From an uncultured Bacteroides sp. (lineage in GTDB: Bacteria; Bacteroidota; Bacteroidia; Bacteroidales; Bacteroidaceae): a DNA stretch of 64,000 nt. The notes beneath the pieces were generated by a model. The model saw only the letters and a program-made list of their open reading frames with translations, did no database searches and was not told the DNA's origin. The DNA lies in the NCBI GenBank assembly GCA_900553185.1, contig USCT01000002.1, positions 120,140 to 184,139 of the forward strand. The letters run 5' to 3'. Both the position numbers and the translations under genes were made by a program. Each line of letters opens with the position of its first letter. Position 1 is the stretch's first letter. Positions 53,050 to 63,773 of this stretch are shown here, piece after piece.

Positions 53050-54708
53050 TCAATTCCATCCCGGATTCTGAGTGATAGAACCATTCGACATGGTAATTTC
53101 ATACAATGGAATCGGGAATACAAGGTCTCTGCTTTCATCGAAGCTTATACCTTTGTCACTGTCTTCACCCTGATTTTCCCATTCATACAGGTCACGGGTA
53201 GCAGGATCCGTATTCCATTTTACGAATGTTCCGTTAGGGCCCATCAGGTTGCTAATGACACGTTTGCCATTGTCGTCTATCCAGCGGCGGATATCATACA
53301 GACGGTTCTGCTCCCATGCCAGTTCCAGACGGCGTTCCAGGCGAATAGCCTTACGCAAATTATTTCCGCTGGATGTAACATCGGCCAGGTTCACACGGTT
53401 ACGAACCTGATTCAGTGCAGTTCTGGCAGAAGCATCGTCACCCAGTTCGTTACAAGCCTCGGCATACATCAGCAGCACATCGGCATAGCGAAGAATACGG
53501 TGATTCAAAGGAATCTTGTCGATATTGTAAACTTCCGGACGTTTGTCGTAAGGAACGAAGTACTTACGGACAATGCGGGCTGACTTGTGCTGTGCCGGAT
53601 CAATGATATAACATTCAGGATCCCATCCGTACTTATCCAGATATTCCTGATACTTGGACATGTTCTTGCTGTTTTCTACGAAAGGAGCGAAATTATCTTC
53701 ACCTGCAATTTCCGTACAACCGGTCTTGATAATGGTCCAGCGCAGACGTTCCGTATCACCTGCATCAATATAAGCTTGTTCCAGGTTGGCAGTAGGCTGT
53801 CCCCATGACCATCCGTCACCGGGTCCGTTACGTGCACCTGTAATCACGGTCAAGGCACCACCCAATGAGTAAGTACCGTCATACATATACTGTACTTCGA
53901 AAAGACTTTCTTCATTGTTGTTATAATCTACGCTCCATACATCGCCAAAGTTATCCATCAGCTTGTATTCGCCTTCATCGATGACAGACTTCAGCACATC
54001 ATGAGCTTCCTGCCATTTGCTCTGATACAGGTAAACCTTACCCAGCAAACCCAGCGCCGCTCCACGAGTGGCACGTCCCATATCGGTATCGGTATATTCA
54101 CTCTTCTGCGGAAGGACTTCGGCTGCGGCCTTGAAATCATCTTCGATAAACTTATAGACTTCTTCCTCAGACGCACGGGTAATGCCCGCTACTTCTTCTG
54201 GCATCAAAAAGCCTGTAATCAAAGGTACACCTCCAAAATTTCTGACCAGTTCGAAATAGAAGTAACCACGCAGGAATCTTGCTTCTGCCACCAGACGGTC
54301 TCTCTTGGCTTCATCGGCCATCGGTGACTGTGAAATTCTTTCTATCGCTACATTGCAACGCAGAATTCCTTTGTAACGATACTGCCAGAAATTGGAAATA
54401 GCACCGTTGCTCTGTCCGTTACCCTGATAATGGGCCAGAGAAATATAATCACTCTGACTCTGAGTGGTATTTCCCATCCAGCCGTCGTCACTACACATTT
54501 CGGACAACAACCATACGGTATTGATGTTCCACCAGCCACCGAAGGTAATAGCCTGGTAACAGCCGGTTACGAATGATTCACATTCCTGTTCACTCTGAAA
54601 GTAAGTATCCAGGTTCTGCTGGCCCCGAACTTCCTCCGTCAGAAAATCCTCACAAGAAGAAAATACCAATGAAGCAATCAGAGTAAATATGATAAATAAT
54701 TGTTTCAT
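53050..54708 (-). CDS. SusD/RagB-family glycan-binding lipoprotein (GH30 PUL)
   Basis: 552 residues. The lipobox IASLVFSSC precedes EDFLTEEVRGQQNLDTYF. Family segments include RFLRGYFYFELVRNFG, GLLGKVYLYQSKWQEA, RYADVLLMYAEACNEL, and IRLERRLELAWEQNRLYDIR near the C-terminus. It acts as the outer-membrane lid of the adjacent SusC. The gene is 12 nt after susC and 80 nt before the GH30 gene. Confidence 0.95.
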   Translation of the reverse strand: MKQLFIIFTLIASLVFSSCEDFLTEEVRGQQNLDTYFQSEQECESFVTGCYQAITFGGWWNINTVWLLSEMCSDDGWMGNTTQSQSDYISLAHYQGNGQSNGAISNFWQYRYKGILRCNVAIERISQSPMADEAKRDRLVAEARFLRGYFYFELVRNFGGVPLITGFLMPEEVAGITRASEEEVYKFIEDDFKAAAEVLPQKSEYTDTDMGRATRGAALGLLGKVYLYQSKWQEAHDVLKSVIDEGEYKLMDNFGDVWSVDYNNNEESLFEVQYMYDGTYSLGGALTVITGARNGPGDGWSWGQPTANLEQAYIDAGDTERLRWTIIKTGCTEIAGEDNFAPFVENSKNMSKYQEYLDKYGWDPECYIIDPAQHKSARIVRKYFVPYDKRPEVYNIDKIPLNHRILRYADVLLMYAEACNELGDDASARTALNQVRNRVNLADVTSSGNNLRKAIRLERRLELAWEQNRLYDIRRWIDDNGKRVISNLMGPNGTFVKWNTDPATRDLYEWENQGEDSDKGISFDESRDLVFPIPLYEITMSNGSITQNPGWN

Positions 54709-54720
54709 AGTTTATGAATA

Positions 54721-57700
54721 TTAAAATTTAAAGTCAATTCCGAATAAGAAAGTACGAGGATTAGGATAAGCGATTCCGTCGATACCTGTTTCAATTACAC
54801 TACCATCCAATGCCGGACGTTCAGGATCCATACCGGAATAACCGGTAATCGTGAACGGATTCTGTGCAGAGAATGACAGACGGACTTCACTTCCACCCAA
54901 CCATTGTTTAGGGAATGTATATCCGATCTGCAACAATTTACAACGCATGTAAGAACCGTCTTCCACATAGAAGCTTGATACACGCAGATAATTCTGGTTC
55001 AGGTCATTGTATGACAAACGAGGGATGTCATTACTTGTTCCTTCACCGTGCCATGCCTTATCCAGTGTTCCGGCCCATACGTTCTGACCGCTTGTACCTG
55101 AATACAAACCTTTGGTCTTGTTATAGATATCGTTACCAAACGTTCCATAGAAGTTGGCTGTAAAGTCAATATTCTTATAACTGAATCCCAGATTAAAGCC
55201 CAGCATCAGATCCGGATACGGATTACCGATCCAGGTCTTATCGTTTTCATCCAGCACACCGTCATGATTCAAATCCTTGAACCGGATATCACCCGGCTGT
55301 GCATTGCTTTGTACCAGATCGCCATGTTCGTTGGTATGCGCATATACTTCTTCCCAGTTCTGGAAGATACCGTCGGCTACATATCCATAGAAACGTGAGA
55401 TTTCACCGCCATCTTCGTTTCGGATAATCTGGTCGCTATTGAATCCACCAGTCAAGATAGGACCATCACCAGTAAACTTGATAGCTTTGTTCTTTACAGA
55501 AGAAGCATTCAGACCAATGTTGTAAGAGAAATCTCCAATCTGATCACGCCAGTTAATGCCCAGTTCCCATCCGGTAGCCTTCATGCTACCGATGTTCATC
55601 CACACCGTACTGTTCCAGTCGGGGTATCCTACGGCAAAGATATTCTGCTTCTGATAAAGCATATCCATAGATTTCTTCTGGAAGTATTCGAACGTAACGC
55701 CCAGACGATAGTCGAGGAATGACATATCTACACCTACGTTCCAGTCTTCTACAGTTTCCCATTTCAACTGATTGTTACCTACACCGGAAACCATGGTACC
55801 CGGTACACGGATCGGAGATTTTCCGAATACGTAGTCGGCCTGTCCCAGCAATGTCAGGGTAGCATCGTTGTCAATGCCCTGATTACCTACTCTACCCCAA
55901 CCTCCACGGAGCTTCAAGTCGCTGAACAATTCCTGATCTTCCATGAATTCTTCATTGGTAACTCTCCAGGAAGCAGAAACTGAAGGGAACAAGGCATACT
56001 TATTTCCAGCCGGGAAACGTGAGGAACCATCCGCACGGAGAGAAGTTGTCAGATAATATCTGTTGTCATAGTTGTACATTACACGTCCGAGGAATGAAAC
56101 CAGCGTATTGTACGAAGTAGTACCGTCACCTTTCTGATTCTGAGTACCGGCATTTACTTCCTGCATCTGATCCATGTTGTTCGGAACATCATCGCGTGAA
56201 GCTTTAGCCTGATACCAGGCAAAACGTTCGGCAGTGAAACCACCCATCACGTTCAGGTTATGCTTGTCTGCAAATGTATCAATATAAGTTACGGTATTGG
56301 TCCAGTTCCAATCCAGCCATTCCTGCATTTCGCGCGAAATATTACTCAATGTAGACTGTTCCAATGCATCGATATAGAACTCCGGAGTAAAGGCGTCCGA
56401 ACGGCGGTAGTGCGCATTGGCACCAAACTGTGTACGCAATGTAAGTTTCTGAATCGGATTGATCTGCAAGTAAGTATTCAGGATAGCACCCATTTCACGG
56501 GAATGACCACTCTGACGTGCCAACGATCCTGCCGGGTTCCACTCCTGATTGTTGTATGAACGCTGATAATTGTTGTACGCGTTGTCTTCCCACTGGTCTT
56601 CCGGTTTATATACCGGAGTAGTCGGGTCCATTGACATGGCAGCCGAGAACAGATTCGGAGTATCGTCCCATGATTCTACACGCGGAGCGATGTCAAATCC
56701 CATCTTTACGTACTTGTTGAAAGTATATTCGGTATTCAAACGTGCATTGAGTTTGTCCCAATAACCATAATCATACTGCGAATTGTTACGGTAGTATCCG
56801 AAACTCAAGTTATAAACCAGCTTATCACTACCGCCGGAAATACTCAGCGAGTAATTCTGTACCAGCGCAGTCTTGTTGATGACCTGATCCCACCAGTCAG
56901 TTCCACCCGGATTGGTAGTAGCACCGGTATCATTCCAGATAGAAGTAGCGTTATCGTTTGCATAACGAGTATTGAATACTTCCTTGTATTCGGCAGCACC
57001 GGCTACCTTTGGTTTGGCAATAGTCTGAAAACCTGCAGAAGCCGAGAAATTGACATGAGTCTTTCCAGCCACACCTTTCTTTGTTGTAATCAAGATTACA
57101 CCGTTTGATGCACGGGTACCATAGATAGCTGCGGCAGAAGCATCCTTCAAAACTTCCATTGACTGGATATCGTTACTGTTCAAGAAATTGATATTACCGC
57201 TGATAGGCATACCATCGACTACATAAAGAGGGTCTGAACCGTTTACGGTAGTAACACCACGAATCAAAACCTTCGGAGTAGTACCCGGACCACCACCGCT
57301 GGCTACCTGAACACCGTTAATCTTACCTTGCAACGCATCCATTGCATTACCTGTTACGGTTTCTGTAATTTCATCTCCCTTGACAGTGGCGATAGAGCTC
57401 GTCAGGTCACTTTTCTTTACGGCACCATAACCGATAACAACTACTTCATCAAGCAGTTCGGATGACTCTTTCAGCACGACATTAATAACAGTCTTTCCTT
57501 TTACATCTATCTCCTGCGACGTAAAACCAATGCTTGAGAAAACAAGCACAGCATCAGACGGCACATTGGTCAACTGGTAATCTCCATCAAGACCTGTAAT
57601 GGTTCCTGTTGAAGAACCTTTCACCTGAATTGTAGCTCCAATCAGCGGCTCACCATCCGAACCGGAGGTTACAACTCCCTTTACTGTAATATTCTGGGCG

Positions 57701-57753
57701 TATGCACATATACTAAACAATGCAAAACACCACAATACCAATAGTTGTTTCAT
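54721..57753 (-). CDS. SusC/RagA TonB-dependent receptor (GH30 PUL)
   Basis: 1010 residues. The signal peptide ends in SICAYAQ. A CarboxypepD_reg-like domain (VKGVVTSGSDGEPLIGATIQ) precedes the plug (LDEVVVIGYGAVKKSDLT; VLIRGVTTVNGSDPLYVVDG; VLKDASAAAIYGTRASNGVI) and a barrel closing in TFLFGIDFKF. It transports oligosaccharides through the outer membrane. It starts 23 nt after the binding-protein gene, so it is second in the operon. Confidence 0.96.
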   Translation of the reverse strand: MKQLLVLWCFALFSICAYAQNITVKGVVTSGSDGEPLIGATIQVKGSSTGTITGLDGDYQLTNVPSDAVLVFSSIGFTSQEIDVKGKTVINVVLKESSELLDEVVVIGYGAVKKSDLTSSIATVKGDEITETVTGNAMDALQGKINGVQVASGGGPGTTPKVLIRGVTTVNGSDPLYVVDGMPISGNINFLNSNDIQSMEVLKDASAAAIYGTRASNGVILITTKKGVAGKTHVNFSASAGFQTIAKPKVAGAAEYKEVFNTRYANDNATSIWNDTGATTNPGGTDWWDQVINKTALVQNYSLSISGGSDKLVYNLSFGYYRNNSQYDYGYWDKLNARLNTEYTFNKYVKMGFDIAPRVESWDDTPNLFSAAMSMDPTTPVYKPEDQWEDNAYNNYQRSYNNQEWNPAGSLARQSGHSREMGAILNTYLQINPIQKLTLRTQFGANAHYRRSDAFTPEFYIDALEQSTLSNISREMQEWLDWNWTNTVTYIDTFADKHNLNVMGGFTAERFAWYQAKASRDDVPNNMDQMQEVNAGTQNQKGDGTTSYNTLVSFLGRVMYNYDNRYYLTTSLRADGSSRFPAGNKYALFPSVSASWRVTNEEFMEDQELFSDLKLRGGWGRVGNQGIDNDATLTLLGQADYVFGKSPIRVPGTMVSGVGNNQLKWETVEDWNVGVDMSFLDYRLGVTFEYFQKKSMDMLYQKQNIFAVGYPDWNSTVWMNIGSMKATGWELGINWRDQIGDFSYNIGLNASSVKNKAIKFTGDGPILTGGFNSDQIIRNEDGGEISRFYGYVADGIFQNWEEVYAHTNEHGDLVQSNAQPGDIRFKDLNHDGVLDENDKTWIGNPYPDLMLGFNLGFSYKNIDFTANFYGTFGNDIYNKTKGLYSGTSGQNVWAGTLDKAWHGEGTSNDIPRLSYNDLNQNYLRVSSFYVEDGSYMRCKLLQIGYTFPKQWLGGSEVRLSFSAQNPFTITGYSGMDPERPALDGSVIETGIDGIAYPNPRTFLFGIDFKF

Positions 57754-57776
57754 ATTTTCGATTTAAAGTTTTTTAA

Positions 57777-59309
57777 TTAATTCACAGGAACAATCTTTCC
57801 ACGGCCCAGATGAGCATCGAATTCAAATCTGTAGTTGCCGCCTGTAGTTACTGTAGGTTTCATCCAGTTATCTTCTACAGCTGTTCCGTCAGCCCATTTT
57901 CTGTTCACGCCTTCCCAGTTAGGATTAACATCATCCTTCTTACTGAAATACCCGAACTTTTCAATGTCTGTAGAATTGTCGCAACGCCATTCTACATGAT
58001 CCCACCATCCGTCAGGATGATAATTGGAAATGATAAAATTCATTTCTTCGCCGGCACTCAGAGACCATGTTTCTCCATCAGCCGGATAATAGAACAGATG
58101 CGGATTGTTGGCATCCTGCACAAACAGATGATTGCCGGCATCCTGAGGCGATCCTCCCCATCCGATATAGAATTCAATGAAATCAGCTTCATTCTTGTTT
58201 TCCCAACGGTCGAAACATTTCTCGCCATACTCGTAATGTCCCATCGGATCTGTAGCTTCGGTTACAGAATAGGTACGCATGGAATAAGTGGAGTTCATCA
58301 CATTGAAATCGATTTCATAATAAACACCGGCTTCATTCAGCACAATAGGTTTGGCAACTTCCGGATCATCGGTCAGCTTATTTGAATCTTCCGGATCAAG
58401 TCCGAAACATATAGGAGTAAAATCTGTTTTCTGGGGCAAGAAGAAGATTTCCGTTCCGGCAGCCTTGTTGTAATAACGTGCACGATATTCGTATTCACCT
58501 GTATGACTGATCAACATCGGCACACCAAATACATCACTGTTCAACTCTGCAGCGGTTTTCACATCTGCCAGATACATTTTAGGGAAATCAGGCATTTCCG
58601 AAACACTAATGGTGCATGTGTTTACGGTTTCATTGCCCTTCTTATCGACAGCGGTCAATGTCGCATCGTAATCCTTCACCTCGCTGGGAAGATTAATTAA
58701 TTCTGACACTTCAAGCGTAGTCTTACCTGCCGCATCTACGGTATAGTTTTCATAACCGGCTACACCCGGAATACTAATCTGTACGTAATCCAATGCACGG
58801 TCATCACTTACCGTAAAATTAAGTTTGAATTTGGTCTCCGACTTGATCAATACAGTAACCGTTTCACTCGGAGCCACCGTAAAGGTAGGATTCTCAAAAT
58901 CGCCATCCATCGTAATCAGGACATCCTGAGAAACAGAGCGTCCGCCCACATCGGTCACCGTAACCTTTACGGTAAAACGTTCGCCAATTTCATTCTGGGC
59001 AAGCTCAAAATAGTAACTCAAATCATAAGTTTCCTGAGGCGCACCATAAATTTCAATTAAATCAATTGTTTTATTCAGGAAGAGATCAGCACACTGAAGA
59101 TTGACAGAGGCTATACCGTCTGCATCGGCAAGTGTTCCTTCAATAGTAAACTTATGACCGGCGCCCGATTCAATGTGGTCTGTCGCCAAAGTCATAGTCG
59201 GTTCCTTTCCATCCACCTCCGGATAGCCAACGTCATCGCTACATCCAGTTGCACTGAAAGCCAACAAAAAAATGCCACCAAATAAGGCATTGTAAAAATG
59301 CTTTTTCAT
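57777..59309 (-). CDS. Surface glycan-binding lipoprotein (SusE/F-like), upstream of susC
   Basis: 510 residues. The lipobox LLAFSATGC is followed by SDDVGYPEVDGKEP. The protein then reads as several beta-sandwich modules: two Ig-like units (about 35-130 and 135-235; SVNLQCADLF, VKVTVTDVGGRSVSQDV) and two SusE/SusF-like C-terminal modules with many aromatic residues (FYIGWGGSPQDAGNHLFV, NYHPDGWWDHVEW) that could hold sugar-binding sites. It likely binds the target glycan at the surface. It is unusual as first gene of the PUL operon; such genes usually follow susD. Confidence 0.82.
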   Translation of the reverse strand: MKKHFYNALFGGIFLLAFSATGCSDDVGYPEVDGKEPTMTLATDHIESGAGHKFTIEGTLADADGIASVNLQCADLFLNKTIDLIEIYGAPQETYDLSYYFELAQNEIGERFTVKVTVTDVGGRSVSQDVLITMDGDFENPTFTVAPSETVTVLIKSETKFKLNFTVSDDRALDYVQISIPGVAGYENYTVDAAGKTTLEVSELINLPSEVKDYDATLTAVDKKGNETVNTCTISVSEMPDFPKMYLADVKTAAELNSDVFGVPMLISHTGEYEYRARYYNKAAGTEIFFLPQKTDFTPICFGLDPEDSNKLTDDPEVAKPIVLNEAGVYYEIDFNVMNSTYSMRTYSVTEATDPMGHYEYGEKCFDRWENKNEADFIEFYIGWGGSPQDAGNHLFVQDANNPHLFYYPADGETWSLSAGEEMNFIISNYHPDGWWDHVEWRCDNSTDIEKFGYFSKKDDVNPNWEGVNRKWADGTAVEDNWMKPTVTTGGNYRFEFDAHLGRGKIVPVN

Positions 59310-59618
59310 ACAGATTTTATTAAGTTAAACAATAGTTTTTTTCATTCAGCTCAGCAAAATTATTGTTAATTATCATATCATACATTAACAAATCTTTCAT
59401 AAAAGATATATAAATCAATCAATGAATGATTCAAGTATGTATTTTAAAAGGTCTGCACAAAAAGTTATATATTCAATCTATCTGATTCAAATTCCGCCAG
59501 TTATCCGTGACATCCTGTCAACCGTTTTTCGTCAAAAACTTTCCTTTTCGAACAGAAAAAGTGCGCCGGCAACAAATCTGTCTGCCGGCGCACTTTCCTG
59601 TTCATCACCGAAACGGAA
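59310..59618. other. Control region between the GH30 PUL operon and its sensor gene
   Basis: 309 bp. The left part is the operon promoter (TAATTTTG on the minus strand at 59355-59362, no clear -33 box) with an A/T-rich upstream stretch that may hold the regulator's site. The right part is the sensor's terminator at 59558-59596. There is no gene. Confidence 0.55.
59558..59596 (-). terminator. Terminator of the hybrid sensor gene
   Basis: Perfect 14-bp stem AAAGTGCGCCGGCA (59558-59571) with TGCCGGCGCACTTT (59583-59596), followed on the minus strand by a T-rich tract. Confidence 0.85.
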
Positions 59619-62600
59619 CTAACCCTTGATTTTCTTCAGATAATCGGAAGGAACCACTCCAAACTCCTCTTTAAAACACTGGCGAAAATAAACGGTACTG
59701 TTCATTCCTATCATAAAGGCAATTTCCGAAATATTATATTTTCCCTCAAGAAGCAGACGTTCGGCATGCTGCATTTTAATCTTCTTTACATATTCATTGG
59801 TAGACAGGCCTGTCAATGCCTTTATCTTCCGATACAAGGTAGAATTACTCATACATAGTTTATCCGCAATATAACTGACATCCAGCTTCTCCAATGACAG
59901 ATTTGACTCAATGATATTATTGAACTTGATCAGAAAATCATTGTCCAGTTTACTGGCCGAGTCTTCGATAATCTTCCTCTTCTCCTTGATGGAAATCTCC
60001 TTGGAAAGCTTCTCGGAGAGACTCTTTCTAGTCTCTATCAGATTCTTTATTCTGATTTTCAGCAAAGAAGCGCTAAACGGTTTCGTAATGTATGAATCTG
60101 CCCCAACCGTATAGCCCTCTTCCTTGTCGTGAAGCGAATCTTTTGCCGTAAGTAAAATAATGGGAATGTGACAGGTGCATACATTATTCTTAACAGACCG
60201 GCACATTTCAAAACCGTCCATCTCCGGCATCATGATGTCGCTGACAATAATATCCGGTATCAGACTCACAGCCATATCAAGCCCTATCTTGCCATTCGGC
60301 GCAAGTTTCACTTCATACTCATCCGACAAAGATTCGTTTACATACGCCCGGATGTCCGCATTATCTTCTACAAACAAGACAATCGGCTTCTTATCGGCGG
60401 CCTCATCCAACTCATTGCGTTGTTCTACCCCGGCACTGGAGGATACCGATTCATTCTCGGCATGCAACTCATCGGGATAATCATAATCAGCCAGCAAAAG
60501 AATTCTGAACTCGGTCCCCTCGTTTTTCTTGCTCTTCACAAAAATTTTGGCATGGTGCAACTCTATCAGATTCTTGACCAAAGCCAGTCCGATTCCGGAG
60601 CCAGAAGCCTGGTGCTCGCTTCCCTCCTGATAATAACGGTCAAAAATATGTGAAATGGCTTCTTCCGAAATTCCGTAACCCGAATCGCAGACACAAACCT
60701 CCACGTAGTGCTCATTGTCGTAATCCCGCAATCCCACCTTCATTCTGATATAGCCACTCTCCGTATATTTGAATGAATTGGAAAGCAAGTTATCCAGAAT
60801 CATCGTCAATACATCCTTATCAAAATAAAGAATGATATTCTCATTCTCTACCACAATCTCAAGATTGATAGCCGGATTCCGATTGAATTCCTTGTACTTC
60901 AATCCAACTTCATAAACAACAGAAGCAATATTCCCCTTCGATACACACAGCCGTCTGTTCTGAGTCTCTGTTTTTCTAAACTCCAGAATCTGATTGATAA
61001 GCTTCAGCAACTTCAAGGCACTCTGATAAATCATAGAGAGTTTATGTCTGAGCTTATCATCTCCGACCTGTGAAATCATATCTTCCAACGGACCGATAAT
61101 CAGTGTCAATGGAGTACGCAACTCATGCGTGATATTGGTATAAAACCTTAACCGCTCCTGGTTGAGTTCTTGCTCACGCATATAGTTCTGCTTTTCTATT
61201 TTATAGGAATACGACAGATTCAAACGCCTTTTGTACCGATAAAGAGCATAAATAAAGATACAGGCTATCAAGACGACATATATTACTTTAGCCCACCACG
61301 TATACCACACAGGAGGCATAATAATAATGGGCATTGAAATAATCTCATCAGACCAGTTATGGTTGTGTACCCGGGTCCGCACAAGTAATTTATAATCGCC
61401 ATAAGGAATATTCCTAAAAATGACATTGCTGGGGTCATCGATAATGTACCATGAAGAATCAAACCCCTTCAGCATATAGGCATATTCTACGATTTGTGAT
61501 ATGGCATAATCTTTTACACTGATGGAAAAACTGAAATTATTCTGAGAATAATTCAGCTTGATCGGCTCATCCACCCGAGGGAAAAAGATAACATTTGATT
61601 TTTTCGAAGAATAAAGCGGCTCGTTGATCGTAAAACTTGAAATGAACGGCAGGGGCGCTTTCTTTTCTGAAAGTACGTTTATCGGATTGAAATAACACAA
61701 TCCTGCCGTCGAGCCAAAATAGATCATGCCATCCGCATCTTTTGACACACAACTTGAATTAAAACTGCCAGAAAACAGCATATCTATTTCCGAGTAATTC
61801 AGAAAAGACTCCTTTCCTTTTTCCAGACAACTGATTCCACGATTGGTACTTATCCAAAAGTTCTCCCAATTGTCTTCTATGATGGAACGGATATGGATAT
61901 TTTCAAGGCCCTGTTCCTTATTGAACACCTTATAGTTTTCATAGGTAGAGTCATCAAATCTGACAAGTCCTTCTCCTGTAGCAATCCAGATCCGTTTTTT
62001 ACTATCCACATAAATCTGGTTGATCGCATTCGACGGAAAATTATTTACTACCTGAAACTTCTTTATCAGATTCATCTGATTATCGAATACAACCAGTCCG
62101 CTACCGAATGTTCCAACCAGAAAATTCCCTTTTTCATCCTTCAACAGACATCTGACCAGATCATTCTCTACAGAAAAATGATTCAAGATCTTAAATGGAG
62201 CCACTCTGTCGAGTTTGTAAATACCGGAACTTGTAGACAACCAGAAATATCCATCCGAATCTCTATAAATCTGTCGGACATCAACATCCTCTAACGATTC
62301 ATTCTGAACAGGTGAAAAGGTCCTCTGTTTCAAATCAAAGATCTGTACACCTCCCATAAACAAACCATACCAGATATAGCCGCTGGGGTCGTACAATGAC
62401 GTCTGGGCAACAGCTCCCCCGTTTCTATTGAATTTATAAGAGTCGACAAGTTGTCCATCCTTCATCAAATAGATACTACCTCCATTGGTAGAAACATAAT
62501 TTTCACCCCCCGAAACCGTAGAGACGGTAAGAATATTCGAATTGTCAAAAGTAAAATCCGTTTTATGAGGATTGGGACCGGTTATACAACAGAAAGGAGG

Positions 62601-63647
62601 ATCAATATTGCCTATAAAGTTTACATCGCCTCCCCATACACCCAGCCATATATTATCAAAAGAGTCTTGAAACAGGCACCTCACATTCATATTGGACAAG
62701 GCATATTTATCATTCTCCCCACCAATAAAAGTAATTTTAAAGTTTTCGGGTGAAACGAATGTACGCTGGGACAGATCGATAATCGCCACTCCACCAAATT
62801 CCATACCTATCCACAATTCATTTTTTATCTGAATTATGGAAGATACATTATTTCGCATCCGACTATATTTATCGTTATAGCTTATAAATTTCTCCTCTTT
62901 AGAATCAAACAAGGCCACCCCCTGATTTGTTCCTACCCATATATTGCCATTGCTGTCTTTAAAAATACATTTCACCTCATTTCCGGACAAACTATTCTTA
63001 TCAGAAGCTACATGCACATAATTTCTCACAACACGATTTTTCAAAGATATGACAGACAAGCCATTATCAACATGCCCTACATACAAATTTCCATCATTAT
63101 CATCCAATACAGTCCATACCTTATCACTGACCAAACCAGGCAACGTAGACGTATTATAATGAATAAATTCATCATTTGCCCTATCAAAATATTCTATACC
63201 TTTCCAATAAGTAGAAATCCACAGATTACCATTGCTTGCTTTTGCAATATCTGTTATATCATTGGTAATAATGCTTCTGGAATCTGTATCATCATGCTGG
63301 TATGCGATAAACTTATTATTGACATAATCATATCCATTAAGCCCAGCCCTTTGTGTTCCAATCCACAAAACGGAATCTACCGGATCATCCAGCAAACAAT
63401 TCAGTTCATTACCGGTTATCGAGAAATTCTCTTTTTTATAATATGGGATAAACTTCCTGCCGTCAAAACGATTCAGTCCTTCTTCTGTAGCAAACCATAA
63501 TGTTCCGCTTTTATCCTGAGAAATATCATTCACACAATTATTGGATAATCCTTGAGACAACCCTAACTGACGCACACTAAATGCATTCGCATAAACATGC
63601 GTCAAACACAGAAACAATAGAGAAAAGAAGGAAATAACGTGTTTCAT
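59619..63647 (-). CDS. Hybrid two-component system sensor-regulator (HTCS)
   Basis: 1342 residues in one chain. Signal peptide (about 1-21), a periplasmic sensor of repeated Reg_prop propeller motifs (GTLWFATEEGLNRFDGRKF; GNIWVGTNQGVALFD), and a Y_Y_Y domain at about 700-775. TM at about 782-804, HisKA with THELRTPLTLI (His about 840), HATPase (YTESGYIRM, GSGIGLALVKN). Receiver with phospho-Asp in DIIVSDIMMPEMDG (about 1135). C-terminal AraC-type HTH (ISEIAFMIGMNSTVYFRQCF). It senses an oligosaccharide in the periplasm and activates the PUL. It is transcribed in the same direction as, and directly upstream of, the PUL it probably controls. A truncated IS66 gene lies close to its start. Confidence 0.96.
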   Translation of the reverse strand: MKHVISFFSLLFLCLTHVYANAFSVRQLGLSQGLSNNCVNDISQDKSGTLWFATEEGLNRFDGRKFIPYYKKENFSITGNELNCLLDDPVDSVLWIGTQRAGLNGYDYVNNKFIAYQHDDTDSRSIITNDITDIAKASNGNLWISTYWKGIEYFDRANDEFIHYNTSTLPGLVSDKVWTVLDDNDGNLYVGHVDNGLSVISLKNRVVRNYVHVASDKNSLSGNEVKCIFKDSNGNIWVGTNQGVALFDSKEEKFISYNDKYSRMRNNVSSIIQIKNELWIGMEFGGVAIIDLSQRTFVSPENFKITFIGGENDKYALSNMNVRCLFQDSFDNIWLGVWGGDVNFIGNIDPPFCCITGPNPHKTDFTFDNSNILTVSTVSGGENYVSTNGGSIYLMKDGQLVDSYKFNRNGGAVAQTSLYDPSGYIWYGLFMGGVQIFDLKQRTFSPVQNESLEDVDVRQIYRDSDGYFWLSTSSGIYKLDRVAPFKILNHFSVENDLVRCLLKDEKGNFLVGTFGSGLVVFDNQMNLIKKFQVVNNFPSNAINQIYVDSKKRIWIATGEGLVRFDDSTYENYKVFNKEQGLENIHIRSIIEDNWENFWISTNRGISCLEKGKESFLNYSEIDMLFSGSFNSSCVSKDADGMIYFGSTAGLCYFNPINVLSEKKAPLPFISSFTINEPLYSSKKSNVIFFPRVDEPIKLNYSQNNFSFSISVKDYAISQIVEYAYMLKGFDSSWYIIDDPSNVIFRNIPYGDYKLLVRTRVHNHNWSDEIISMPIIIMPPVWYTWWAKVIYVVLIACIFIYALYRYKRRLNLSYSYKIEKQNYMREQELNQERLRFYTNITHELRTPLTLIIGPLEDMISQVGDDKLRHKLSMIYQSALKLLKLINQILEFRKTETQNRRLCVSKGNIASVVYEVGLKYKEFNRNPAINLEIVVENENIILYFDKDVLTMILDNLLSNSFKYTESGYIRMKVGLRDYDNEHYVEVCVCDSGYGISEEAISHIFDRYYQEGSEHQASGSGIGLALVKNLIELHHAKIFVKSKKNEGTEFRILLLADYDYPDELHAENESVSSSAGVEQRNELDEAADKKPIVLFVEDNADIRAYVNESLSDEYEVKLAPNGKIGLDMAVSLIPDIIVSDIMMPEMDGFEMCRSVKNNVCTCHIPIILLTAKDSLHDKEEGYTVGADSYITKPFSASLLKIRIKNLIETRKSLSEKLSKEISIKEKRKIIEDSASKLDNDFLIKFNNIIESNLSLEKLDVSYIADKLCMSNSTLYRKIKALTGLSTNEYVKKIKMQHAERLLLEGKYNISEIAFMIGMNSTVYFRQCFKEEFGVVPSDYLKKIKG

Positions 63648-63713
63648 AATATTATCTTTAAAGCTTTATGCAATGAATGGTATTGCGTAACCATTCTATA
63701 TTCCGCCACGACA

Positions 63714-63744
63714 ATTTTATCGGCTGAAAAACAGCCGATAAAAT
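63714..63744 (-). terminator. Terminator inside the IS66 end
   Basis: Perfect 13-bp stem ATTTTATCGGCTG with CAGCCGATAAAAT around a 5-nt loop, about 30 nt after the transposase stop. Confidence 0.75.
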
Positions 63745-63773
63745 AAAAAAGTCCGTAAGAAAATATTTTTGTT

